Shown here in pieces: positions 1 through 8,686 of a stretch of 64,000 nt of DNA. The notes below the pieces were generated by a model that was not told the DNA's origin, made no database searches, and saw only the letters and a program-made list of their open reading frames with translations. The stretch is from Acidobacteriota bacterium (GTDB lineage Bacteria; Acidobacteriota; Terriglobia; Terriglobales; Acidobacteriaceae), in assembly GCA_021803035.1 (NCBI GenBank), contig JAJZME010000024.1, positions 1 to 64,000 on the forward strand, in the 5' to 3' direction. Within the stretch, counting starts at the first letter, position 1. Every line of letters starts with the position of its first letter. A program made the translations under genes and the position numbers.

Positions 1-80
1 GGATGGGGCAGCCCTTGTGGTGATGGAGCGGACGAGGAAAGAACCTGGGTGGGAGAGACGCCAATGGCAACCGGACGGCT

Positions 81-1058
81 CTACAGTTCCAGGATGTCGT
101 CCTCGATCGCCAGCCGCACGTTGCCGTCGGATTTTGCCAGGCGGCGCACGGCTTCCGGCTTGTCGACGCCGGCCTTGAGCATTACCAGCGCCACGGGGAC
201 GCTGCGCCCGGCGCTCTTGATGGTCTCGACGGCAGTGGCGCGGTCGATGTTGCAGGCGCCCATCAGCACGCGGATGCCGCGCTCGACCAGCTTGGAGTTC
301 TGCATGTGTACGTTGACCATCAGGTTCTCGTACACATAGCCCAGGCGCGTCATGGCGCCCGTGGTGATCATGTTCAGGATCATCTTCTGGGCGGTGCCGG
401 CTTTCATGCGCGTGGAGCCGGAGATCACCTCGGGGCCAACCTCGGCCACGATGGTGGTTTCGGCGGCTTCCGAAATTGGAGCTCCCGCATTGCAGGTAAC
501 GGCGGCGGTGTGGGCACCGCGGGACCGGGCGTAAGCCACGGCGGCCACGACATACGGAGTGCGGCCCGACGCGGAGACGCCGATCACGATGTCCTTGCGG
601 GTCGGCCGGCGGCGGGCGATGTCGCGCTGGCCCAGCTCTTCCGAGTCCTCGTTGACCTCGACAGCCGACGCGAGCGCCTTGGGCCCTCCAGCCATGATGT
701 ACTGCACCTGGCCCGGCGCGCTGGAATAGGTGGGCGGGCACTCCGAGGCGTCGAGCGCGGCAATGCGCCCGCTGGAGCCGGCGCCGACATAGATGAGCCG
801 GCCTCCGTCGCGCAGGCAGCGCGCCACCTGGTCGATGACCGCAGCTATTTCGGGAATCGCCTTCTTGACCGCAGCCGCTATCTTTGCGTCTTCATGATTG
901 ATGATGCGGGCGATCTCAAGGGCCGATTTGGTGTCAAAGCCTTGAGAGGCTTCGTTTTGGCTCTCGGTTGTGAGATGTTGCAGCAGTGATGCCTGATCTT
1001 TCCCGGCTCCATTTGTCTGATTGCTTAGCGTACTGGGTATCGTTGTGCCGGTTAGCAT
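81..1058 (-). CDS. murQ: N-acetylmuramic acid 6-phosphate etherase
   Basis: The 325-residue product should cleave the lactyl ether of MurNAc-6-phosphate to give GlcNAc-6-phosphate and D-lactate in cytoplasmic peptidoglycan recycling. The sugar-isomerase (SIS) fold is visible through GAGSSGRIAALDASECPPTY at about residues 92-111 and SGRTPYV further on. The family signature around SGSTRMKAGT and NLMVNVHMQNSKL is also present. By analogy with E. coli MurQ, Glu106 (in DASE) and Glu137 (in NEDSE) are the likely catalytic acids. The length is slightly over the usual 300, from an N-terminal extension of about 25 residues. The start has a weak GGGGA ribosome site. The serine hydrolase 111 bp upstream on the same strand recalls the murQ-yfeW neighbourhood of E. 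coli, which supports a recycling operon. Confidence 0.95.
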   Translation of the reverse strand: MLTGTTIPSTLSNQTNGAGKDQASLLQHLTTESQNEASQGFDTKSALEIARIINHEDAKIAAAVKKAIPEIAAVIDQVARCLRDGGRLIYVGAGSSGRIAALDASECPPTYSSAPGQVQYIMAGGPKALASAVEVNEDSEELGQRDIARRRPTRKDIVIGVSASGRTPYVVAAVAYARSRGAHTAAVTCNAGAPISEAAETTIVAEVGPEVISGSTRMKAGTAQKMILNMITTGAMTRLGYVYENLMVNVHMQNSKLVERGIRVLMGACNIDRATAVETIKSAGRSVPVALVMLKAGVDKPEAVRRLAKSDGNVRLAIEDDILEL

Positions 1059-1169
1059 TGCGTCTGTCCCCAGAATTTCATTGTATCTGGAAACCCGGCA
1101 AGCGCAGCAGGAAATCTCGGCGCCGGGGGAATTCGCTTCTGCTGTGCCGCAAATTCTCAGTCTTAAGCG

Positions 1170-2309
1170 CTAAAGTGACTGGCGCAGGGCATTGTGAAAT
1201 GCCGGGCGCACCTGGCGGATCAACTGGTTTTGGCGATCGGGCCAGGTACGGTTGGTCAGCAAGGCGACGGCAACCTTCGCGTCCAGATCGATCCACAACG
1301 AGCAGCCGCTGTAGCCGAGATGGCCGATGGAGCGGGGCGAAAAATGCCGGCCTGCCGACGAGTCCTCTGAGGGCGTGTCCCAGCCGAGGGCGCGCGAGCT
1401 GCCTTCCGGCTCCTGGCGGCGGGCAAATTGATTGACGGTCTGCGGCGCAAAGATGGGGGCTGGAGCGTCTTGCTGGCCGGCGGCGCCCGGCGGAGTTCCA
1501 GCCTGCAGAATCGCCTGCGCGAACCGCAGCAGGTCCGAAACGTTGGAAAACAGCCCGGCGTGGCCGGCCACGCCCTTGAGCACATAGGCGTTTTCGTCCT
1601 GCACCTCGCCCTGAATGCGCCGGTGGCGGAAGGTCGTATCGTCTTCCGTGGGCGGAATGAAGGCGCGCACGGAGGGCGGCGGATGAAAGCCTGTGGCGCG
1701 CATGGCCAGCGGGTGCAGGATCCGGCGCCGCACCAGGACGGCAAATCGTTGATGCGTAAAGACTTCTATCGCCTTGCCGAGCAGGATGAACCCCGGATCG
1801 GAGTATTGCGCGCGCGTGCCCGGCTCGGCTTCGAGGGGCAGCTCAAGACAGGCGCGCACGAGCGCCGCCGGCGTGGAGGCGGTGCGGAACAGCTCGACGT
1901 AACCGGGCAATCCGGAGCTGTGCGCCAGGAGATGGCGCAGTGTAACCCGGCGCGCATGCTGGACAGGATCGCGGCCCAGGATGAATGCGGGCAGCAGCTC
2001 ACCGAGCGGGGTTTCCAGGTCGAGCCCGCGGTCCTGGCAAAGGAGCATCGCCACCGCCGTGGTGGCGACCACCTTGGTGAGGCTGGCCAGGTCATAAATG
2101 GTGTGCGCGGCGACTGCGGGCGCGGCATCGTCGTAGGTGAAATGGCCCAGCCCATCCAGCAGAACGGTTTCCCCCTGGGCCAGCACGCCAAAGGCGCAGC
2201 CCGGGAAGGCGCGCGCGGCAATGGCCTCTTCGAGGACTCGATATGCGGCGGCAAATCGGTTTTGCTGTTGCCCGTGAGCAGGCGCGGGGGCATGGGACTC
2301 GGAAGACAT
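1170..2309 (-). CDS. Serine hydrolase of the beta-lactamase / penicillin-binding protein family
   Basis: This is a 379-residue class C beta-lactamase-like serine hydrolase. The nucleophile motif SLTK is at residues 76-79, the second motif is YSD at 169-171, and HSSGLPG and a late HLGYSG box (KTG-like) follow. No signal peptide is seen with this start, so the protein may be cytoplasmic or use another export route. The reading frame stays open to 2573, but that would overlap the divergent gene at 2461 and add a low-quality N-terminus, so ATG 2309 was chosen. Family members hydrolyse beta-lactams, D-Ala peptides or esters. Position just upstream of murQ suggests trimming of recycled muropeptides (inference). 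The substrate cannot be read from the sequence. Confidence 0.85.
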   Translation of the reverse strand: MSSESHAPAPAHGQQQNRFAAAYRVLEEAIAARAFPGCAFGVLAQGETVLLDGLGHFTYDDAAPAVAAHTIYDLASLTKVVATTAVAMLLCQDRGLDLETPLGELLPAFILGRDPVQHARRVTLRHLLAHSSGLPGYVELFRTASTPAALVRACLELPLEAEPGTRAQYSDPGFILLGKAIEVFTHQRFAVLVRRRILHPLAMRATGFHPPPSVRAFIPPTEDDTTFRHRRIQGEVQDENAYVLKGVAGHAGLFSNVSDLLRFAQAILQAGTPPGAAGQQDAPAPIFAPQTVNQFARRQEPEGSSRALGWDTPSEDSSAGRHFSPRSIGHLGYSGCSLWIDLDAKVAVALLTNRTWPDRQNQLIRQVRPAFHNALRQSL

Positions 2310-2460
2310 CTCTATCTTGCATCGTAAACCCGGGCGGCTGGCGCCGCCGTGACAAGCGGAATTCGCTGCTGGACAATCATTATTCGCAGCTGTGCAGAAA
2401 GGGCTATCCTTATTTCGCGGCGGGCCGTCTATCAAGATAATGGGCCCCGCGGAGGAATAT

Positions 2461-3312
2461 ATGGGACCGATGCGTGGTTGGCAGAGTGCGGTGCTGTTGG
2501 CTGTTGCGGCACTTGCCGTTCCCGCGACGGCCGTTGCACAGACGAATCCGGCGGCCGCTGCCGCGCCCAGCACGGCCCCTCTGCCGCCTGCAGCGGCCGA
2601 GAAGACCTATGTGGTTCCGGCGGGGACCAAGGTTTTGCTGCAGCTTCGCAGCGGCATTGACACGCGCAGCGCCAGACCCGGCGACGGCGTTTACCTTTCC
2701 TCGACGTTTCCGGTCGTGGTCGGGGAGCGAGTGCTGATTCCCGCGGGGGTTTATGTGCAGGGCGTGGTGGATCGCGTGGTTCACCCCGGCCGCTTCCGGG
2801 GCAGGGCAGAGCTGGACATGCACTTTACATCGATGATTTTTCCCAACGGCAGCGTGGTTCAGATTCCGGGCATGGTGAACAGCCTGCCAGGCGCCACGGA
2901 CCAGACCGTAAAGAAGAATGGAGAGGGAACGATCGAGCAGGCAGGCGACAAGGCACGCCATGCCGGCACCGTTGCCCGGATTGGCGTGCCGACCGGGGCG
3001 ACCATCGGGACGATTGCCGGGGCGGAACACGGCCACGCGATTGGCGGGGGACTGGCGGGTGTGGGCGCCGGCCTGGCGGCGGCCGGTCTGGCGACGCTTT
3101 TTACCCGCGGCAAGAATGTCGATATTCCCAGCGGAACGCAGGTGGAGATGGTGCTGCAACGGCCGCTGATTCTGCAACAGGCAAATTTGACGTCCGCAGG
3201 CGGTGCGGGCGCGGCTCCCGAACTGGTACCAGCGCCCAATCAGCCCAAACCGATGAAGACACCGCGACGGACGCACCTTCTTTGTCCGCTGGGTGGACTC
3301 GGATGCGAGTAA
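2461..3312 (+). CDS. Secreted or periplasmic beta-rich protein, possibly TrbI/VirB10-like
   Basis: The 283-residue protein begins at ATG 2461, which has an excellent GGAGG site 5 bases ahead. The frame is open upstream to 2392 without a better start. Residues 1-27 form a clear signal peptide ending in AVAQ, followed by an Ala/Pro-rich linker. A beta-rich segment contains GTKVLLQLRSGIDTR, LIPAGVYVQGVV and FPNGSVVQIPG, a pattern seen in VirB10/TrbI-type barrels. A glycine-rich stretch (GATIGTIAGAEHGHAIGGG) could be a small membrane-active hairpin, and the C-terminus is Pro-rich. No conjugation genes are nearby, so a type IV secretion role is not supported. Function is unknown. It is divergent from the serine hydrolase, sharing a promoter region of about 150 bp. 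Confidence 0.7.
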   Translation: MGPMRGWQSAVLLAVAALAVPATAVAQTNPAAAAAPSTAPLPPAAAEKTYVVPAGTKVLLQLRSGIDTRSARPGDGVYLSSTFPVVVGERVLIPAGVYVQGVVDRVVHPGRFRGRAELDMHFTSMIFPNGSVVQIPGMVNSLPGATDQTVKKNGEGTIEQAGDKARHAGTVARIGVPTGATIGTIAGAEHGHAIGGGLAGVGAGLAAAGLATLFTRGKNVDIPSGTQVEMVLQRPLILQQANLTSAGGAGAAPELVPAPNQPKPMKTPRRTHLLCPLGGLGCE

Positions 3313-3358
3313 GCTAAAGATAGACTTGGATCGAGCTACGTTTTAGAGAACAAATCCA

Positions 3359-3976
3359 ATGGCCGCAATTCCCGGGGAAGCCCCGGTTTCACCGTCAAAT
3401 CCGCCTTCCGGTCCGGATTCCGTTCCGCCCGCTTCCGACGCCGCGCCCGCGCCCCGCTCCGCGCGGAGCAACCTGCGCATGTGGCTGCGCGACGTGGTGA
3501 TCTCCGCGGCGATCTCCGTGATGATCATTACGTTTCTTTATCAGCCGGTCCGTGTGGAAGGGACGAGCATGATGCCGCGGCTGGATAATCACGACCGGCT
3601 GTTCATCAACAAGTTTGTCTACGATTTTTCTTCGATCAAGCGCGGAGATGTGGTGGTGTTCCACTATCCGCTTGACCCGGCGCAGAGTTACATCAAGCGG
3701 GTGATTGGGCTGCCGGGCAACCGGATCAAGATGGTCAACGGGTACGTGTGGATCAATGGCAAGAAGCTCCGTGAGGCTTATGTTCCCACCAAATATCGCG
3801 GCCACTACTCCATGCAGACGATAGTGGTTCCAAAGAACTCTTATTTCCTGATGGGTGACCACCGCACGATCTCCTACGATAGCCGCGCATTTGGCCCAGT
3901 CAAACGGTCGCTTATCTATGGCAAAGCCGAATTTGTATACTGGCCCGCCAAGGATGCAGGCGCGATAAAACGATGA
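3359..3976 (+). CDS. lepB: Signal peptidase I
   Basis: This 205-residue inner-membrane protease removes signal peptides from Sec and Tat substrates. A Pro/Ala/Ser-rich cytoplasmic N-terminus of about 40 residues precedes one membrane helix (about residues 46-62). The catalytic Ser70 lies in VEGTSMMPRL and the general base Lys113 in SYIKRVIGLPGN. The box GDHRTISYDSRAFG (about 167-180) matches the family GDNRxxSxDSR motif with His for Asn. The length fits the short, single-helix form of the family. It starts 46 bp after the secreted protein and could be cotranscribed with it. Confidence 0.95.
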   Translation: MAAIPGEAPVSPSNPPSGPDSVPPASDAAPAPRSARSNLRMWLRDVVISAAISVMIITFLYQPVRVEGTSMMPRLDNHDRLFINKFVYDFSSIKRGDVVVFHYPLDPAQSYIKRVIGLPGNRIKMVNGYVWINGKKLREAYVPTKYRGHYSMQTIVVPKNSYFLMGDHRTISYDSRAFGPVKRSLIYGKAEFVYWPAKDAGAIKR

Positions 3977-4144
3977 AGGGACGATGAATTTTACCGGCAA
4001 AATCTGCTAATACCTACGCCGGAGAAGAGCCGTTGCGCCGGGAACTGAAGCGCATGCGCGGTGAATTCGACGATGTCTAAAAGGCACATCATGACTGTGA
4101 CAAGAGGGCTCGGAAAACCCACGGCGTAAACCCCATAAAAGAAA

Positions 4145-4169
4145 CGGCCGGATCTCTCCGATCCGGCCG
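4145..4169 (-). terminator. Rho-independent terminator of the exopolysaccharide/ugd transcript
   Basis: A perfect 10-bp inverted repeat (CGGCCGGATC / GATCCGGCCG) has a 5-base loop. Read leftward, the hairpin is followed by a T-rich tail (TTTCTTTTA), the signature of an intrinsic terminator. It lies 187 bp past the ugd stop and would end the leftward transcript. Read rightward there is no T-run, so it is at best a weak stop for lepB. Confidence 0.8.
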
Positions 4170-4206
4170 CGTCAAAGGGAATGATTGAAAGACAATACCT
4201 GCTGAT

Positions 4207-4229
4207 GACTGACTGACTGACTGACTGAC
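4207..4229. repeat. Tetranucleotide tandem repeat (GACT)5 plus GAC
   Basis: Five perfect GACT units followed by a partial sixth sit in the 379-bp gap between lepB and ugd. Such runs can change length by slippage. Here the run is outside any gene, between the lepB stop and the terminator-bearing end of the ugd transcript, so any effect would be on RNA structure only. Apart from this repeat and the terminator at 4145-4169, I see nothing else in 3977-4355. Confidence 0.85.
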
Positions 4230-4355
4230 GATCAGAATGTCGATGAACCTCTTTCTCGGGACCTGTTTCCGGAGAATCTCCGGCGATCAGACCGTGGCGC
4301 AAGATTGAGCCCAGATTCCTGCAGCACGAGCGGCGCCACCGCGTGCGTATCGGCG

Positions 4356-5798
4356 TCAAGCCAGGAGGAGGTTTGGGTAGGCCTCCGCCAGATCGCCGGC
4401 TTCCCTTGGATGTCGCGACGGCAAAACCGCAGCTCGCCCGATACTCAGATAGGAGAATCCCAGCTTTGCCATTGCCGTTGGGTCATAAAGATTCCGGGCA
4501 TCGACCATGATTGGGTAGCGCAGTATCGAGCGCAGCCGCTGGAGGTCCAGTTCTGCAAACTCCTGCCAGTCGTTCAGGATCACCACCGCGTCCGCATCTT
4601 CCGCTGCCGCATATACGTCCTCCACATACTGCATCCGCGGCCCCGGTGGAATCACCTCTTGTGCCCGCTCTGCTGCTGCGGGATCGTAGGCCCGTATGAT
4701 CGCTCCTTCGTGCAACATCTGCTCCACAACATCCAGCGCCGGTGACTCGCGAATGTCGTCGGTCCCGCCCTTGAAGGCCAGCCCCAGCACCGCGATCCTC
4801 TTCCCCCGAAATGTCCACAGCGCCGACCGCACTTTCAGGAAGAACCTTCGCCGCTGCTCTGTATTGATCTTCTCCACCTCGCGCAGCAGTCCGAAGTCAA
4901 CATTCATTTGCTCCGCCACATGCCGGAACGCCGCCACGTCCTTGGGAAAGCACGATCCTCCATACCCAACTCCCGCCTGCAGGAACCTGGGCCCTATGCG
5001 GCTGTCCATCCCCATACCTCGCGCCACTTCCTCCACGTCCGCGCCCGCTGCCTCACAAATATTGGCCACCACGTTTATAAAGGAGATCTTCGTCGCCAGA
5101 AAGGCGTTCGAGGCATGCTTGATGATCTCCGCCGCTTTCGTGGAAGTCAGTAACACCGGCGGCGGATCACCAGCCGTCCGCGCTCCCGGAATCGCGTGTT
5201 CCGACTGGTAGTAAGCGCCGGAAGAAAGCGGCTCGTAGATCTGCTGCAGCATCTCAGCCGCCCGTTCTGACTCTACGCCCAGAACGATCCGGTCCGCGTG
5301 CAGGAAGTCTGTCACCGCTGTACCCTCGCGCAGAAACTCGGGGTTTGACGCCACGTCGAAGAGTTGCTGTGACACGCCGTTCCGGGCCATCACCCGCCGG
5401 ATCCATTCGTTCGTGTACACCGGAACCGTACTCTTCTCCACGACCACCTTGTAGCCGTCGATCGCATGCGCTATCTCGCTCGCCACCACGTCCACGTACG
5501 AAAGGTCCGCGCTGCCTGTCTGGCTCTGCGGCGTTCCGACGGCAATAAACACTGCCTGCGCCGCCCGCACCGCCGCCCGCAGATCGTGCGTGAACTCCAA
5601 CCGGTCCGAACGGTGCCGCTTGAGCAGCCCTGGCAGATACTTCTCGTGGATCGGTACTCCGCCTTCGCGTAGCATCCTCACCTTGGCTTCGTCGTTATCT
5701 ACGCACACTACACGGTGCCCCAGTTCCGCAAAGCATGCAGCCGCCACTAAGCCGACATACCCGGATCCCACGACCGCAATTGAAATCCTTCGGCTCAT
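4356..5798 (-). CDS. ugd: UDP-glucose 6-dehydrogenase
   Basis: The 480-residue cytosolic enzyme oxidises UDP-glucose to UDP-glucuronate with two NAD+, supplying an acidic sugar for the polymer. The N-terminal Rossmann motif is VVGSGYVGLVAA (residues 9-20). The family boxes VGTP, KSTVP and NPEFLREG (151-158) follow, and GGSCFPKD carries catalytic Cys282. The C-terminal UDP-binding domain ends in a short tail. ATG 5798 was chosen because GGAGGG lies 3 bases upstream and the protein begins directly at the Rossmann strand; the open frame extends 14 codons further. A UDP-ManNAc dehydrogenase role is less likely but cannot be excluded from motifs. It is the last gene of the leftward locus and is followed by the terminator at 4145. 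Confidence 0.92.
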   Translation of the reverse strand: MSRRISIAVVGSGYVGLVAAACFAELGHRVVCVDNDEAKVRMLREGGVPIHEKYLPGLLKRHRSDRLEFTHDLRAAVRAAQAVFIAVGTPQSQTGSADLSYVDVVASEIAHAIDGYKVVVEKSTVPVYTNEWIRRVMARNGVSQQLFDVASNPEFLREGTAVTDFLHADRIVLGVESERAAEMLQQIYEPLSSGAYYQSEHAIPGARTAGDPPPVLLTSTKAAEIIKHASNAFLATKISFINVVANICEAAGADVEEVARGMGMDSRIGPRFLQAGVGYGGSCFPKDVAAFRHVAEQMNVDFGLLREVEKINTEQRRRFFLKVRSALWTFRGKRIAVLGLAFKGGTDDIRESPALDVVEQMLHEGAIIRAYDPAAAERAQEVIPPGPRMQYVEDVYAAAEDADAVVILNDWQEFAELDLQRLRSILRYPIMVDARNLYDPTAMAKLGFSYLSIGRAAVLPSRHPREAGDLAEAYPNLLLA

Positions 5799-5842
5799 AT
5801 ACCCTCCGCATAACTCCATTAAGGTGATCCATCCTGCCACCT

Positions 5843-5866
5843 GCAGATCCCTAGATCAGGATCTGC
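5843..5866. promoter_or_regulatory. Inverted repeat upstream of ugd, possible operator
   Basis: Perfect 8-bp arms GCAGATCC and GGATCTGC are separated by 8 bases, 45 bp upstream of the ugd start. The spacing (centre to centre 16 bp) suits a dimeric regulator, but no matching copy was found in the window. The rest of 5799-6150 holds no convincing gene. Confidence 0.4.
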
Positions 5867-6150
5867 GCTTGCCTGAGCACGTGCCAAGCGCGAGGCGGGA
5901 ACTGCTTCAAGCAGCGCCTATCGCGTTGCGATGTAATGTTGATCGACTACGTTACATGTCGACCACTTAGGACCTTGTTGAAACGACCTTATGCGCACCG
6001 GAATACGGCAAGACTCGGAACATTTCAACTCTACTTCACTTGGATCCGGCCAATCTGCGGGCGTTCTGGAGTCATTTGATTGCCTCCCAACAACTAATTG
6101 GCTGACTACTCCAGGATGGATGCCACGCCCGGCCGCGACCGCCAGTAGCC

Positions 6151-7158
6151 CTACCCATTTAGTCCACGTCTACAAAGATCAGTGCGATCATCTTCTGATC
6201 GACAGATGCAATTACGATCTCTCCCCGGAACATATCTCTTCCATTGGTCGTAAGCATCGGGAATAATGATAGCGAGATCATCAGGAGTATACGTGTTGAG
6301 TATCTGGCGGTCATTACCTCCAAGAGCGACATTGGCGTAAAGGAGGCCCTCCTTCTGAGTTGCTGGAATCGTGGGGTAGTCGAGGGCGCGATTCCGGATC
6401 TGCTTGATACGAAACCCGCTCCGTATAGCATTCGCGTGGAGCCATACGTCATCAGCATTTGGACATAGACTCAGGAAAGCAGATCCTGCTGACTTGAGGA
6501 ATTGCAGAAAACGAACGGGGTAGATGCATCCCGAGACACCAGTGGCAAAGTGCGCAAAACTGGCTGCCTGGGATCTGCAATCGGGCCAGGTGCGATAAGG
6601 CGCAAAGCCGGTTCTCGCCATCACGACCACATGGGCCCTGTGACAGTTGATGACAGAGGAGTCTCGCGCGTGCGCGAGGACCAGTTCGCGTAACCAGGAG
6701 CGGCAATAAATGACATCATCGTCCGCCGTTACCATCGGTGTATCGAACTTACTCTGACCGAGAAGATACGGGTAATACTTCGTATGCGGCCCGTAGTTAT
6801 CGGTAACACGAACTTGTAGGCCGCGCTTCTCAAGACGGCGCAGTGACTCTGGTCGATTGGCGAGCGATTCCCGTTCGAGCCACAGCACAATGCGCGATGG
6901 ACGCACCTCCCCGGCAGCAATGGATTCGATAGTAAGATATACCCACTCCAGGCGTCTTCCGTGCGTCGTAAGTGAGACCTCAGGACCGCCAGGAACAACA
7001 ACAGCCTCAGAGGAATGGAGATTCTGCTGCCGGAGGTGACGGAGTTGAATTTGCGTCAGTCTTACGTCCTGTCGCAGGAGCTTCAGCCAAAGAAGAACGA
7101 GGGATGTAGAGAGAGTGGGGGTCGTGCTTGCGGCACGAGCGCGACTCAGAGCAATCAC
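6151..7158 (-). CDS. GT-A type glycosyltransferase of the exopolysaccharide locus
   Basis: About 335 residues. The core has a nucleotide-sugar transferase look: LTTHGRRLEWVYLTIESI near the N-terminus, then GPHTKYYPYL, and VTADDDVIYCRSWL, where DDD is the likely metal-binding DxD motif. Later comes PNADDVWLHANAIR, which fits the acceptor side of this fold. The frame is open to 7197, but a GTG at 7158 is preceded by GAGGAG with 8-base spacing and was chosen. Transfer of a sugar to the lipid-linked repeat unit is expected; donor and acceptor cannot be named. The gene stands alone between two long gaps and is lower in GC than the flanking chromosome. Confidence 0.7.
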   Translation of the reverse strand: MIALSRARAASTTPTLSTSLVLLWLKLLRQDVRLTQIQLRHLRQQNLHSSEAVVVPGGPEVSLTTHGRRLEWVYLTIESIAAGEVRPSRIVLWLERESLANRPESLRRLEKRGLQVRVTDNYGPHTKYYPYLLGQSKFDTPMVTADDDVIYCRSWLRELVLAHARDSSVINCHRAHVVVMARTGFAPYRTWPDCRSQAASFAHFATGVSGCIYPVRFLQFLKSAGSAFLSLCPNADDVWLHANAIRSGFRIKQIRNRALDYPTIPATQKEGLLYANVALGGNDRQILNTYTPDDLAIIIPDAYDQWKRYVPGRDRNCICRSEDDRTDLCRRGLNG

Positions 7159-7567
7159 TTCGGTTACTCCTCTATTCAGACTTATCAGATCGCACAATTG
7201 CTAATGTTAGCGTCGTGACCGGGCAAGTGCGTGCATCCTCATTGGTCAATGAGCACGGGCAACGAACAACTTTCCAACTTGCCGATCTGCTAGATCTCTG
7301 ATTAGGTATGCCGGCGACTGCCTGGAAGACACCTTCTTGTCATGAGGCACGTCGCGATCGACAGCATGGTTATAGTTGCACACCAGCATTATCACTTGCT
7401 TTGCCACATCAGATCGCTGACGCAGGTAAGTAGTGCATCCCGCTAAGGGCCCTAAGCACACTCCCTGCTAGCCTGCTTCTATGCGGGCGAGTAATCGGCA
7501 GTGCTTCCTATGCATAGAGACCTCAAACGTCCTGCGTGTGCCGTGCCAGGTAGACCTCCTGCTTTAA
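7159..7567. other. Gap inside the exopolysaccharide locus with no supported gene
   Basis: Both strands are broken into short frames without ribosome sites or recognisable motifs. Composition is AT-richer than the chromosome flanks (29 of 60 bases GC in 7261-7320, counted by eye). It may hold a promoter for the GT-A transferase or eroded coding sequence; neither can be shown. Confidence 0.5.
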
Positions 7568-8356
7568 CTATTCTCCCAGTGCACTACGGCCAGTAATTTC
7601 AGCAAATAGTGCGCCATCGACGCGTAAATTCCCTAGATTGTGCTCCAGTGACTGGTCTAATCGCCAGAGAGACCGCTGAATGTGCAGAGGTGTTTGCGGC
7701 GAGTGTTGCATCGCAGAAATGGCATTTGCAATTGTTTTGAAGCCGATGTCCCGGCAGTAATGTCTCAATTCTTCAGAAAAGTGCCGCCGCATTCCAAATG
7801 GGTACGAAAAGTGGTCAACCGGCTGACCGAGGATGTCCTCCAGTTCCTGCTTTCCGCGAGAAATCTCGCTTCGCGCCTCGCAGGTCCTGAGCGAAGTTAG
7901 CAGGAAGTGGGAGTGAGTATGTGAACCAATGGCGTGTCCAGAAGATGACAACGTCTTTAGCTCCTCTGAACTCAGTGGTATTCTTTCCTGATGATGGTCA
8001 ATCCGATCATAATAGGCTTCGATGTCTGAAGCGCAAGTTCGGTCGCGAATGACATTGGTGTTGACATAGAATGTCGCTTTGACGCCTAGCAAAGAGAAGA
8101 GTTGGAGCGCGTCAAACCAAGCACGATAGTTGTCATCAAAGCTCAGGTAAATGACCTTGCGCCCATTACATGCAAAAAACGTTTCCAGATCAACAAAGTC
8201 ATAGTCCTGACTTCGCATGTATTCTACGAACACTCGAAACGGACCATACTGCTCCCGCTCAAGACTATGCATGTAAACCGCAAGCCGCGGAGGCAAGCCG
8301 CGATCTAGAAATCGCAGATGACTGGACCTTATTGCGCATTGAATTGCGCTTTTCAT
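7568..8356 (-). CDS. Polysaccharide deacetylase (NodB fold, carbohydrate esterase 4)
   Basis: The 262-residue protein probably removes an acetyl group from the polymer or a precursor sugar. The NodB motifs are present: LSFDDNY (residues 71-77) with the catalytic and metal Asp pair, GSHTHSH (144-150) with the metal-binding histidines, and SYPFG. ATG 8356 was preferred over ATG 8422 because GGAG lies 6 bases ahead of it, while the upstream codon has no ribosome site. No signal peptide is visible, so it may act in the cytoplasm, or the N-terminus may be mis-set. It lies in the same orientation as the polymerase, 264-330 bp downstream of it. Confidence 0.85.
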   Translation of the reverse strand: MKSAIQCAIRSSHLRFLDRGLPPRLAVYMHSLEREQYGPFRVFVEYMRSQDYDFVDLETFFACNGRKVIYLSFDDNYRAWFDALQLFSLLGVKATFYVNTNVIRDRTCASDIEAYYDRIDHHQERIPLSSEELKTLSSSGHAIGSHTHSHFLLTSLRTCEARSEISRGKQELEDILGQPVDHFSYPFGMRRHFSEELRHYCRDIGFKTIANAISAMQHSPQTPLHIQRSLWRLDQSLEHNLGNLRVDGALFAEITGRSALGE

Positions 8357-8686
8357 ACGAAGCTCCGAGCAATATGGATCTACTGAAATATATGAGGGAG
8401 GTGCTTCTGTTTCAAGGGGCATTTACGGCAACGAATGGGAGAAGGAAGAATCACTGCAATGGACTCGATCTCCTGCGCGCATTAGGCGCAACGGCATGAA
8501 GAAATGGGAAGTCGCGCAGTAAGGGCCACGTCGAAAGGTTGGACGACCCAGAAATAATCTAAGTTAATGATCAGGCTTAACAGCCTCACGACTAAAGCCG
8601 TGCCCTATCGCAACAGGACGTGTGAAGCAGGCTGTTATGCCATTTCAACTCGATGATTGCACAATGGCGCCACGGGATATAGCCTG

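Noticed and set aside
306..989. 227-codon open frame on the + strand
   Set aside because: Antisense to murQ; Gly/Arg/His-rich shadow frame.
2461..3312. Type IV secretion component VirB10
   Set aside because: Only a loose barrel-like resemblance, signal peptide instead of the usual anchor, and no other secretion genes nearby.
4207..4229. GACT tandem repeat considered as a CRISPR or phase-variable tract
   Set aside because: Unit is only 4 bases with no spacers, and it lies outside coding sequence and promoters.
3991..4359. 122-codon frame on the - strand containing the terminator hairpin
   Set aside because: No motif, no ribosome site, and it runs through the terminator and the GACT repeat.
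7200..7211. Short palindrome GCTAATGTTAGC near the GT-A transferase
   Set aside because: Only 12 bp, no second copy noticed in the window and no spacing consistent with the chosen start.
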